The notes under the pieces are model-generated. The model was not told the DNA's origin. It did no database searches and worked only from the letters and a program-made list of their open reading frames with translations. From Bordetella parapertussis (lineage in GTDB: Bacteria > Pseudomonadota > Gammaproteobacteria > Burkholderiales > Burkholderiaceae_C), in the NCBI GenBank assembly GCA_945900695.1, contig CAMDJU010000088.1:1-10046 (forward strand): 10,046 nt of DNA. The letters run 5' to 3'. A program made the position numbers and the translations under genes. Of the stretch, positions 1-6,124 are shown piece by piece. The number at the start of each line of letters is the position of its first letter. Within the stretch, counting starts at the first letter, position 1.

Positions 1-477
1 GCCATGCGCTACCCGCCGCACGGCATTCGCGGCATGGGGGGCGCGCGCGCTTCGCGCTGGGGCCGCTACCCGCAATACGCCCAAGAGGCCAACCAACAAG
101 TGTGTCTGCTGGTACAGGCAGAGACCACCACCGCCTTGAAAAACCTCGACGCCATTGCAGCGGTTGAAGGCGTGGATGGCGTTTTCATTGGCCCGGCCGA
201 TTTGTCGGCCTCCATGGGCCATGTGGGCAACCAAACCCACCCCGAGGTCAAGGCCGCGATTGAAGACGCGTTTCGCCGCATCCTCAAAGCGGGCAAGGCC
301 CCCGGCATCTTGACCCCTGACGAAGACTTGTCGCGCCACTACCTTGGCCACGGCGGCTTGTTCATGGCCGTGGGCTTGGACAACAACCTGCTCGCGCGCC
401 ACACCAGCGCTTTGTGCCAGCGCTTCAAAAACCCGGGTGCCCCCAGCGCAGCACCGGCCAAAGGCGGCACTTACTGA
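1..477 (+). CDS. HpcH/HpaI family aldolase (C-terminal part, 5' end outside the window)
   Basis: This is the last 158 codons of a class II pyruvate aldolase of the HpcH/HpaI (2,4-dihydroxyhept-2-ene-1,7-dioate aldolase / 2-keto-3-deoxyglucarate aldolase) family. These enzymes cleave 4-hydroxy-2-keto acids to pyruvate plus an aldehyde with a divalent metal in the cytoplasm. Counting from the ATG at 4, the family signature [20 protein letters not shown] covers residues 2-21. LVQAET holds the metal-ligand glutamate (E40) and [12 protein letters not shown] holds the second metal ligand (D66). Full-length members have about 250-270 residues, so roughly 100 N-terminal residues lie upstream. The reading frame is open through base 1, and the ATG at 4 is internal, not a start. 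The stop is 12 bp before the next gene. The family is certain; the natural substrate is not. Other family members act on citramalyl- or malyl-type substrates, but the YPPxGIRG motif favours the HpaI/GarL branch. Confidence 0.93.
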   Translation, partial: AMRYPPHGIRGMGGARASRWGRYPQYAQEANQQVCLLVQAETTTALKNLDAIAAVEGVDGVFIGPADLSASMGHVGNQTHPEVKAAIEDAFRRILKAGKAPGILTPDEDLSRHYLGHGGLFMAVGLDNNLLARHTSALCQRFKNPGAPSAAPAKGGTY

Positions 478-489
478 GGCCCGGCAGCC

Positions 490-1296
490 ATGTCGCACGC
501 CGCCGCGCCAGCGCCCGCCAACGCCATCCCCTTGCCACCTTGCCCAGCCCACTTTCACCCCGATGAATGGGCGGCGCGCCAAGAGCTGGCCGCTTGCTAC
601 CGGGTGTTTGCCATGCTGGGTTGGGTGGAAATGATTTACAACCACATCACCCTGCGTGTGCCGGACAGCGTGAGTGGTACAGAGAAGCATTTTTTGATCA
701 ACCCGTTTGGCCTGCACTACACCGAGGTGACGGCCAGCAATTTGGTGAAAATCAATTTAAAAGGCGAGGTGGTCGACGGCTCAGCCCAGCGCGTCAACCC
801 CGCTGGCTTTGTGGTGCACAGCGCCATCCATGCCGCGCTCGACCAAGCACACTGCGTGATGCACACCCACACCACGGCGGGCTTGGCCGTGGCTTGTTAT
901 GAAGGTGGCTTGCTGCCCGACAACTTTTACAGCGCCCAACTGCATGGCATGGTGGCCTACCATGACTTTGAAGGCATCACCGTTCACGCCGATGAGGGCC
1001 CGCGCTTGCTGGCCAACATGGGCCAGCACCAGGTGCTGATCTTGCGCAACCACGGCTTGCTGACCTGGGGCAGCACCTTGCCACAGGCATTTGTGCTGCT
1101 GTGGACGCTGCAACGCGCTTGCGACGTGCAACTGGCCACCCTGTCCATGGGCCGGGCCATCCCCATCACCCCTGAAGTGGCGGCGCGCTGCGCCCAAGAT
1201 GCCCTGCAATTTCACCCCGCCCACGGCGCGGGTCAAGATGTGTTTGACGCCATGGTGCGCTTGGCCTTGCGCCAAGACGCGGGGTTTCAGGCATGA
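490..1296 (+). CDS. class II aldolase/adducin family protein
   Basis: A 268-aa cytoplasmic protein with the class II aldolase/adducin head domain, the zinc fold of fuculose-1-phosphate aldolase (FucA) and ribulose-5-phosphate 4-epimerase. Metal ligands are visible as H125 and H127 (MHTHT) and H188 (LRNHGLLTWG). The substrate loop IYNHITLRVP is at 49-58. The FucA catalytic acid (E73) lies 19 residues before the first metal histidine; the equivalent residue here is G106 in NPAGFVVHS. Standard aldol chemistry therefore looks unlikely and the protein may be an adducin-like lyase, decarboxylase or epimerase. The first 22 or so residues are Ala/Pro-rich and outside the domain. The ATG at 490 has a modest GAGG at 476-479 that overlaps the stop of the upstream aldolase gene. 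Its TGA overlaps the next gene's ATG (ATGA), which suggests translational coupling. The family is certain; the reaction is not known. Confidence 0.93.
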   Translation: MSHAAAPAPANAIPLPPCPAHFHPDEWAARQELAACYRVFAMLGWVEMIYNHITLRVPDSVSGTEKHFLINPFGLHYTEVTASNLVKINLKGEVVDGSAQRVNPAGFVVHSAIHAALDQAHCVMHTHTTAGLAVACYEGGLLPDNFYSAQLHGMVAYHDFEGITVHADEGPRLLANMGQHQVLILRNHGLLTWGSTLPQAFVLLWTLQRACDVQLATLSMGRAIPITPEVAARCAQDALQFHPAHGAGQDVFDAMVRLALRQDAGFQA

Positions 1297-2294
1297 AGGT
1301 CGCCCTGGTGGGTGCCGGTGCCATTGGCTGCTGGCTGGGTGCGCGCTTGGCGCACCAAAGCCAAACCCCGATCACCTTGAGCGTGTTGGCGCGTGGCGAA
1401 AGCCTGCAAGCCATCCAAGCCCAGGGCGTGCAACTGAGCATCGCAGGACAAACCCTGCAAGCCCCGGTTCACGCCAGCGACAAAGCCGCTGATTTGGGCG
1501 TGCAAGACCTGGTGTTGGTGGCGCTCAAAGCCCCGGCCTTGAGCGAAGTCGCCGCGCAACTCACCCCCTTGATCGGGCCGAACACCGTGGTGCTGACCGC
1601 CATGAACGGCGTGCCCTGGTGGTTTTTGCAAGGGCAAGCGGCGGCATCGGGCCCCTCCCGGCTGCAAACCATCGACCCCGACGGCGTGATCGAGCGCTCT
1701 ATTCCCGCAACCCAGGTGCTGGGTTGCGTGGTGCACGCCAGTTGCGCCTTGCTCGGGCGCGGCCACGCCAAACACCACTTTGGCAACGGCTTGATCGTGG
1801 GCGAACCCCTGGGTGGGCGCAGCGACCGTGCCGAGCGCACCGTCGCCCTGCTGTGCGCAGCCGGCTTTGACGCCACGCTGTCGACCCACATCCAAAAGGA
1901 CATTTGGTACAAGCTGTGGGGCAATATGACGGTCAACCCCATCAGCGCCATGACCGGCGCCACCACCGACCGGGTGTTGGCCGACCCGCTGGTGCGCACC
2001 TTCATGTCGCGCGTCATGCTGGAGGCCCAAAGCATCGGCACCCGACTGGGCCTGCCGATTGACCAACAGCCCGAAGACCGCCACGCCATCACCGCCAAGC
2101 TGGGCGCGTTCAAATCCTCCATGCTGCAAGACGTCGAGGCACGCCGCGTGGTGGAGCTCGACGCCTTGGTCAGCGCCGTGCGCGAACTCGGCCAACGAAC
2201 TGGGGTCGACACGCCCTTCACCGACGCCTTGCTGGGCTTGAGCCGCTTGCACGCCCAAGGCCTGGGCCTGTACCCCGCACTCGGCGGCACCTGA
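1293..2294 (+). CDS. ketopantoate reductase (PanE/ApbA)-like NAD(P)H dehydrogenase
   Basis: A 333-aa cytoplasmic reductase of the 2-dehydropantoate 2-reductase family, which reduces a 2-keto acid with NADPH. The Rossmann nucleotide motif GAGAIG is at 7-12. The conserved active-site set can be aligned with E. coli PanE: N105 (TAMNGV), K207 and N211 (YKLWGN; the catalytic Lys and its Asn partner), N215 (VNPISA), S276 (KSSMLQD) and E288 (VVELDA). The enzyme therefore looks active. It is about 30 residues longer than E. coli PanE because of an insert after residue 107 (PWWFLQGQ to about 140), a form I associate with PanE-like paralogues outside pantothenate synthesis. Its start overlaps the stop of the class II aldolase-like gene by 4 bp. 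Sitting between two aldolase-type genes and a transporter, it more likely reduces a keto acid made in this pathway than ketopantoate. A role in pantothenate synthesis cannot be excluded, so no symbol is given. Confidence 0.9.
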   Translation: MKVALVGAGAIGCWLGARLAHQSQTPITLSVLARGESLQAIQAQGVQLSIAGQTLQAPVHASDKAADLGVQDLVLVALKAPALSEVAAQLTPLIGPNTVVLTAMNGVPWWFLQGQAAASGPSRLQTIDPDGVIERSIPATQVLGCVVHASCALLGRGHAKHHFGNGLIVGEPLGGRSDRAERTVALLCAAGFDATLSTHIQKDIWYKLWGNMTVNPISAMTGATTDRVLADPLVRTFMSRVMLEAQSIGTRLGLPIDQQPEDRHAITAKLGAFKSSMLQDVEARRVVELDALVSAVRELGQRTGVDTPFTDALLGLSRLHAQGLGLYPALGGT

Positions 2295-2312
2295 ACGCAC
2301 CCAGGCCCTGCC

Positions 2313-3218
2313 ATGACCGCATCCACCCGGGCCGTCGGCTTGGTCGCGTTTTTCACCTTGATGCTGATCGCCCTGATGATGGGCGCCAACCATGTGGCCG
2401 CTCGGCTGGCCTTCAATGACGGCTTGGACGTGGCCACCGGCGTGGCCGTGCGCAGCTGGGTCACCGCCAGCGTGCTCGCTGTGGTGGTGTGGCTGGCGCG
2501 GGTGCCTTGGCGCGCCAATGCCGCCCAGGGCAAAGGCCTGCTGATCGTGGGCTTGGCGATTGGCTTGCAAAGTCAATGCCTGTACTCATCGGTGGCGCGC
2601 TTGCCGGTCGCCTTGGCCTTGCTGGGATTCAACACTTACCCGCTGTGGACCGCATTTTGGGACCGCGTGCTCTACGGCCGGCGCACCGAACCCGCGGTGC
2701 TCAAAGCCATGCCCATCATCTTGCTGGGTTTGGCCTTGGCCTTGGATGTGGTCGGCGCCAGCTCAGGCCTGGGCGCGGCCGACCAATGGCAGGCGATGGG
2801 CGTGGGCGTGGCCTTTGCACTGGCCGCTGGCGCGGTGTTTGGTTTGGCCTTGGTATGGACGCAGCACGAAACCCAGGGCGTGGACGGGCGCGTGCGCACC
2901 ATCGCCACCATGGCCATGAGCGGCGTGGTGGCCCTGGCCGTGATGGCCGGTCAAGGCGGTCCGCATTGGCCCCAAACCAGTCTGGGCTGGGGCGGCCTGG
3001 CCGCACTCACCTTTTTATATGGGACCGCGTTCACCATCATGTTCACCGTGCTGCCCAAGCTGGGGGTGTCGGGCCACTCGGCCATCATGAATGTCGAACC
3101 GGTATTTGCCCTGGTGCTGGCCTGGGCGGTGCTGGGCCAACACATCGCCCCCATCCAAATTCTGGGTGCTTTGTTGGTGGTGGGTGCGGTGATGGCGCTG
3201 GGTTTAAGGAAGGCTTGA
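2313..3218 (+). CDS. EamA/DMT-superfamily transporter (first copy)
   Basis: A 301-aa inner-membrane protein with two tandem EamA repeats and about ten hydrophobic helices, the usual drug/metabolite transporter length. The clearest family signature is in the second repeat, MNVEPVFALVLAWAVLGQ at 259-276, followed by helix ILGALLVVGAVMALGL. The matching stretch in repeat one is LLGFNTYPLWTAFWDRVLYG at 103-122. It begins 18 bp after the ketopantoate-reductase-like gene and is the last gene of the operon. The ATG at 2313 has only a weak upstream purine run, so translation may depend on coupling. EamA proteins export or import small metabolites (amino acids, keto acids, purines, sulfur compounds). 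The context suggests transport of a substrate or product of the aldolase/reductase steps, but direction and cargo are inference. It is not closely similar to the second EamA gene in the window. Confidence 0.9.
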   Translation: MTASTRAVGLVAFFTLMLIALMMGANHVAARLAFNDGLDVATGVAVRSWVTASVLAVVVWLARVPWRANAAQGKGLLIVGLAIGLQSQCLYSSVARLPVALALLGFNTYPLWTAFWDRVLYGRRTEPAVLKAMPIILLGLALALDVVGASSGLGAADQWQAMGVGVAFALAAGAVFGLALVWTQHETQGVDGRVRTIATMAMSGVVALAVMAGQGGPHWPQTSLGWGGLAALTFLYGTAFTIMFTVLPKLGVSGHSAIMNVEPVFALVLAWAVLGQHIAPIQILGALLVVGAVMALGLRKA

Positions 3219-3303
3219 TCCACCACGGCCTATCGACTCCATCAGCAAAGTCTGAGGATGTCACGGCATTGGGTCTTGGCCTCGGCAGAGATAGCCGCAC
3301 CAC

Positions 3304-3332
3304 TTGATTTATACGCCATTGGCGCATATGAT
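3304..3332 (+). promoter_or_regulatory. promoter with embedded palindromic operator of the toxin-antitoxin pair
   Basis: A sigma-70-like promoter reads TTGATT (-35, 3304-3309), a 17-bp spacer, then TATGAT (-10, 3327-3332). The spacer is almost entirely an imperfect palindrome, TATACGCCATTGGCGCATA (3310-3328), centred on 3319 with one mismatched pair. Such a site is what an XRE-type antitoxin dimer would bind to shut off its own operon. The expected transcription start, about 7 nt after the -10 box, falls at 3339-3340, on the A of the toxin ATG. Hexamers and palindrome are read directly; binding and start site are inference. Confidence 0.6.
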
Positions 3333-3339
3333 TTGGCGC

Positions 3340-3651
3340 ATGGAATTCATCGAAACCCAGACGTTCACCCGACTGTTGGCCGGTTTGCTGACGGACGATG
3401 AGTACGCCGGTCTTCAAAGTGTCTTGGTGTTGAACCCCGAAGCGGGGGACATCGTCAAAGGGGGCGGGGGCATCCGAAAGCTGCGCCACGCCTTGCCTGG
3501 GCGCGGCAAGCGTGGGGGAGTGAGGGTCATTTACTACTGGCTTCGCAAGAATGGGCAAATTTACATGCTGTTGATTTACCCCAAGTCGAAAAAAGACACG
3601 CTCGCGGACCGGGAAACCGCCATTTTGTTTGAATTGGTCAAGGAGTTGTGA
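3340..3651 (+). CDS. RelE-fold toxin, HigB2-like (type II toxin-antitoxin)
   Basis: A 103-aa toxin of the RelE/HigB2 family; characterised members are ribosome-dependent mRNA interferases. The pattern follows Vibrio cholerae HigB2: F3-I-E near the start, LLTDDEYAGLQ (16-26), LNPEAGDIVKGGGGIRKLRH (31-50), the basic PGRGKRGGVRVIYYW (53-67) and LLIYPKSKKDTL (77-88). Candidate catalytic or RNA-contact residues are R46, K47, R49, K57, R58, R62, Y66, Y80 and K82. The length matches the family. The frame is open back to a TTG at 3304 and an ATG at 3328, but these add residues not seen in the family and lie inside the promoter. ATG 3340 gives the usual MEFIE-type start and coincides with the predicted transcription start. 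It has no Shine-Dalgarno sequence. It is followed 2 bp later by its antitoxin. Base composition is more A/T-rich than the neighbours, consistent with an acquired module. Confidence 0.88.
   Translation: MEFIETQTFTRLLAGLLTDDEYAGLQSVLVLNPEAGDIVKGGGGIRKLRHALPGRGKRGGVRVIYYWLRKNGQIYMLLIYPKSKKDTLADRETAILFELVKEL
3641..3645 (+). promoter_or_regulatory. ribosome binding site of the antitoxin
   Basis: AGGAG lies inside the last codons of the toxin, 8 nt before ATG 3654. This selects the ATG at 3654 over the in-frame GTG at 3648, which would be only 2 nt from the site. It also means the antitoxin has a strong ribosome site while the toxin has none, which would favour excess antitoxin. Confidence 0.7.
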
Positions 3652-3653
3652 AG

Positions 3654-3944
3654 ATGGAAAAAGAGTTGTTTGATGACCTGGTACAAAGCTTGAAAGAGGC
3701 CAAGACCATTGCCAAAGGTCAAGCGCAAGCCTCGCGGCGATTTATGGTGGCCGCGCCCGATGTCAGGTTGGTGCGAGAGCAAATCGGCCTGACCCAAAGC
3801 GAATTTGCACACCTGATGCAAGTGAGCATCAAAACCTTGCAAAACTGGGAACAGCAGCGGCGCACCCCCACGGGCCCAGCTGCCGCCTTGCTCAAGATCG
3901 TCATGGCCGCACCCGAGGTGGCGCTGAAAGCCTTGCACGCCTGA
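3654..3944 (+). CDS. XRE-type antitoxin, HigA2/NadS-like
   Basis: A 96-aa antitoxin and probable autorepressor paired with the HigB2-like toxin. The N-terminal segment MEKELFDDLVQSLKEAKTIA (1-20) resembles the N-terminal toxin-neutralising tail of V. cholerae HigA2. A helix-turn-helix of the XRE/Cro type spans about 36-72 (VRLVREQIGLTQSEFAHLM, then SIKTLQNWEQQRRTPTG), with the typical NWE-Q-R-P-G recognition pattern. The C-terminal helix AALLKIVMAAPEVALKAL (77-94) would serve dimerisation. The order toxin-then-antitoxin is typical of hig systems. The gene starts 2 bp after the toxin stop and has its own AGGAG site. In the family, the antitoxin binds the operon's operator and represses it; the palindrome at 3310-3328 is the obvious target. 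Confidence 0.9.
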   Translation: MEKELFDDLVQSLKEAKTIAKGQAQASRRFMVAAPDVRLVREQIGLTQSEFAHLMQVSIKTLQNWEQQRRTPTGPAAALLKIVMAAPEVALKALHA

Positions 3945-4020
3945 AACAAACCCCAAAAGATGGTTGCGTATAACCTCCCACCCGCGGCCCAATGCGATGC
4001 GCCTCTAAAAATTAACACAA
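3945..4020. other. short gap between convergent genes
   Basis: This 76-bp gap separates the antitoxin from the convergent membrane synthase gene. It is A/T-richer than the flanks. It holds a 4-bp-stem repeat GGTTGCGTATAACC (3962-3975) without a T-run, so it is not a convincing terminator. Within it, GCGTATAA (3966-3973) is the exact reverse complement of TTATACGC (3309-3316) in the toxin-antitoxin promoter. Confidence 0.4.
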
Positions 4021-6087
4021 CTAATTCTTAAGCACCGACAACAAACTGCTGTAGTCATCGCGCCAAGGCACAAAACCCGCCCGGGGCTCGATGGCTTGAG
4101 CGGCTTGCAGAGCAGGTTGGTCGAAAAACGTGGCGTCGCCACTGACCAGCACCCAACGGGATGAAAACGACAGCTCGCTGTGCAGGCCCTCGTGTTCGAC
4201 CAGGCGGGCGGTTTTGCCAAAGTGGGTGGCGGCGGTTTGCAACACCGGCAACAGGTCCAAAAAGCGGTTGGTGATGTGCACGGCCAACACACCATCGGGC
4301 TTGAGGTGCTTGAAATACAGCGCAAAGGCCTCCCGGGTGAGCAAGTGGATGGGCACCGAGTCGCCCGAAAACGCATCCACCACCAGCACGTCATAGCCCT
4401 GGGCGCTTTCGCGCTCCAGCTGCAAGCGGGCGTCACCCAAGACCACCTCGGTGCGGGCCGCTGTGTCGCGCAAATACGTGAATTTTTGCTGCGCCATTTG
4501 GATCACCAAGGGGTCGATGTCGTACACGCGGTAAACGTCCCCCTCACGCCCATAGGTGACCAAGGTGCCCACACCCACGCCCACCACGCCCACCTTGAGC
4601 GGGCCTTGCGCGGCCTTGGCCAGCAGCGCCATGCCCGCGCCAGCGTTGGGTGTGTAGTAACTGGTGGGTGCGCGCCGGCGCTGTTCGTCGGTGAATTGCT
4701 GGCCGTGGATGATCTGGCCGTGCAGCATGCTCAGGTAGCCGCCATCGGCGACCTCGTAGACCTTGAGCGCACCATAAAAATTGCGCGCCATCCAAGCCAC
4801 GCCTTCGTTGTCCTCCCGGTGGTCTTGCACCCGCACCACGCCCAAGCCCAGCACCAGGGCCACGCCCACCACCCACAAAGGCCTGCGGCCCATTTTGGGC
4901 CAATGGCCATGGTGGCCCAGCAACACCACCATCACCACCAAGGCGCTCAGCACCAGGCCCACCGACAACTCGTAGTTGCTGTCGAACCCATAAGGCGCAA
5001 CCACACCGACAAAAAAGCCGCCCAAAAAGCCCCCCACCGACAACATCAGGTAATACATGGTCAGGTGTTCGCTGCTCGGCTGCTGCCGGGCCAGCTCGCC
5101 ATGGCAAACCATGCACACCACAAAAAAAGCGCACAGGTTCAAGCCCACGGTGGTGGCAATTGGCCACTCGCCAATGCCCAAGGTGGGCAAGTACGCCAGC
5201 AGGCCCAAGGCCAACACAAACAAAGGCAGCCACAGGGCGCGGCGGTACCAGCCTTTGCCCTCAAAACAAAGGATGAATGACAACAGGTACAAGGCCAAGG
5301 GCGCAACCCACAGCATGGGAATGGGCGCGATGTTTTCGGTCAAAAAGCTGGTGTCGGCCACCATCAATATGGACGGGCAGGCGGCCAAGGCGACCCACAA
5401 GCCGCGCTGGCCCCAAGACACGCTGGAGCCGCCTGGGGCAGCCGCGTCGGCTCCGGCGGACGCAAGGCTGGCGTTGGGCACGCCATGGCCCCGGCCGCGC
5501 CAGGCCAAATAAGCGCAAGCCGCCACAAAGCACAAGAACAAGCCCGACCAGGCCCACGACTGCGCCCGCGTGGGCAGCAGCGGCTCGACCGCCAAGGGAT
5601 AAGCCAACAAGGCCAGCATCGAGCCCAAGTTGGACAAGGCAAACAAGCGGTACGGCACCAGGCCGGTTTGCTCGCGGGCAAACCAAGCTTGCACCAAGGG
5701 GCCCGTGGTGGACAGCACAAAGTAGGGCAAGCCAATCGAAGCGGTGAGCAAACCCAAAATGCGCAAGGTGGGGTTTTCGGCGCCATCGGGTTTCCAGGCC
5801 TCGCTGGGGGTGATGGGCAGCAGCCACAAGCACGCCAACAGAAGCAGCACATGCAAAACGCTTTGGCGCACTGGAGAGAGGTGGCGCACCAACCAATGGG
5901 TGTAGAGGTAACCCAACAGAAGCAACGATTGGAAAAACAGCATGCAGGTGGTCCACACCGACGCCGAACCACCAAACCAGGGCAAGATCATCTTGCCCAT
6001 CAAGGGCTGCACTTGGAAGAGCAAAAACGCGCTCAAAAAAATCGTCAGGGCATACGCCAACACAGGCGCGCGGGTCGCAGTTTTCAT
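4021..6087 (-). CDS. fused membrane/spermidine-synthase-like protein
   Basis: A 688-aa inner-membrane protein. Residues 1 to about 420 form some ten or more hydrophobic helices (for example 11-25, 45-62, 76-91, 178-196, 313-328, 381-391, 404-418). Residues about 430-688 form a Rossmann methyltransferase-like domain of the spermidine/spermine synthase type: VGVVGVGVGTL (499-509, nucleotide loop), VYDIDPLVI (521-529, ribose-binding acid), GDARLQLE (551-558), DAFSGDSVP (571-579, gate-loop position) and HITNRFLD (604-611). The closing PWRDDYSSLLSVL is typical of this fused family. True spermidine synthases carry GGGDG in the first loop; here the acid is missing (GVGVG), so aminopropyl transfer is doubtful and the reaction is unknown. 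The start ATG (6085-6087) has AAGGA a few bases upstream. It lies 37 bp after alr on the same strand, so probably the same transcript. The family is clear, the function is not. Confidence 0.88.
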   Translation of the reverse strand: MKTATRAPVLAYALTIFLSAFLLFQVQPLMGKMILPWFGGSASVWTTCMLFFQSLLLLGYLYTHWLVRHLSPVRQSVLHVLLLLACLWLLPITPSEAWKPDGAENPTLRILGLLTASIGLPYFVLSTTGPLVQAWFAREQTGLVPYRLFALSNLGSMLALLAYPLAVEPLLPTRAQSWAWSGLFLCFVAACAYLAWRGRGHGVPNASLASAGADAAAPGGSSVSWGQRGLWVALAACPSILMVADTSFLTENIAPIPMLWVAPLALYLLSFILCFEGKGWYRRALWLPLFVLALGLLAYLPTLGIGEWPIATTVGLNLCAFFVVCMVCHGELARQQPSSEHLTMYYLMLSVGGFLGGFFVGVVAPYGFDSNYELSVGLVLSALVVMVVLLGHHGHWPKMGRRPLWVVGVALVLGLGVVRVQDHREDNEGVAWMARNFYGALKVYEVADGGYLSMLHGQIIHGQQFTDEQRRRAPTSYYTPNAGAGMALLAKAAQGPLKVGVVGVGVGTLVTYGREGDVYRVYDIDPLVIQMAQQKFTYLRDTAARTEVVLGDARLQLERESAQGYDVLVVDAFSGDSVPIHLLTREAFALYFKHLKPDGVLAVHITNRFLDLLPVLQTAATHFGKTARLVEHEGLHSELSFSSRWVLVSGDATFFDQPALQAAQAIEPRAGFVPWRDDYSSLLSVLKN

Positions 6088-6124
6088 CCAGTCCTTGGGT
6101 GCTTGTGGGATTTAAAAAAGAGGT

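Noticed and set aside
40..60. Alternating GCGCGCGC tracts here and near 7158-7172 as Z-DNA or repeats
   Set aside because: Both lie within coding sequence and are explained by Ala/Arg codons in a GC-rich genome.
1287..2576. 429-codon open frame on the minus strand
   Set aside because: It lies antisense to the PanE-like and EamA genes and its translation is rich in His, Gln, Gly and Ala with no domain pattern: a typical shadow in GC-rich DNA.
2489..3307. 272-codon frame overlapping the first EamA gene on the same strand
   Set aside because: It is a +1/+2 frame shadow, Arg/Gly/His-rich with no helices, while the EamA frame is intact.
3304..3339. Earlier starts for the toxin (TTG 3304, ATG 3328)
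   Set aside because: They would place coding sequence inside the -35/-10 promoter and palindrome, and add residues not seen in HigB2-like toxins. Kept only as alternatives.
3962..3975. Hairpin GGTTGCGTATAACC as a terminator for the toxin-antitoxin operon
   Set aside because: The stem is only 4 bp and is not followed by a T-run on either strand.
4180..5280. 366-codon + strand frame with His-rich stretches opposite the membrane synthase gene
   Set aside because: The minus-strand frame carries clear membrane helices and synthase motifs across the same bases; the His runs are the antisense image of its Met/Val/Trp codons.
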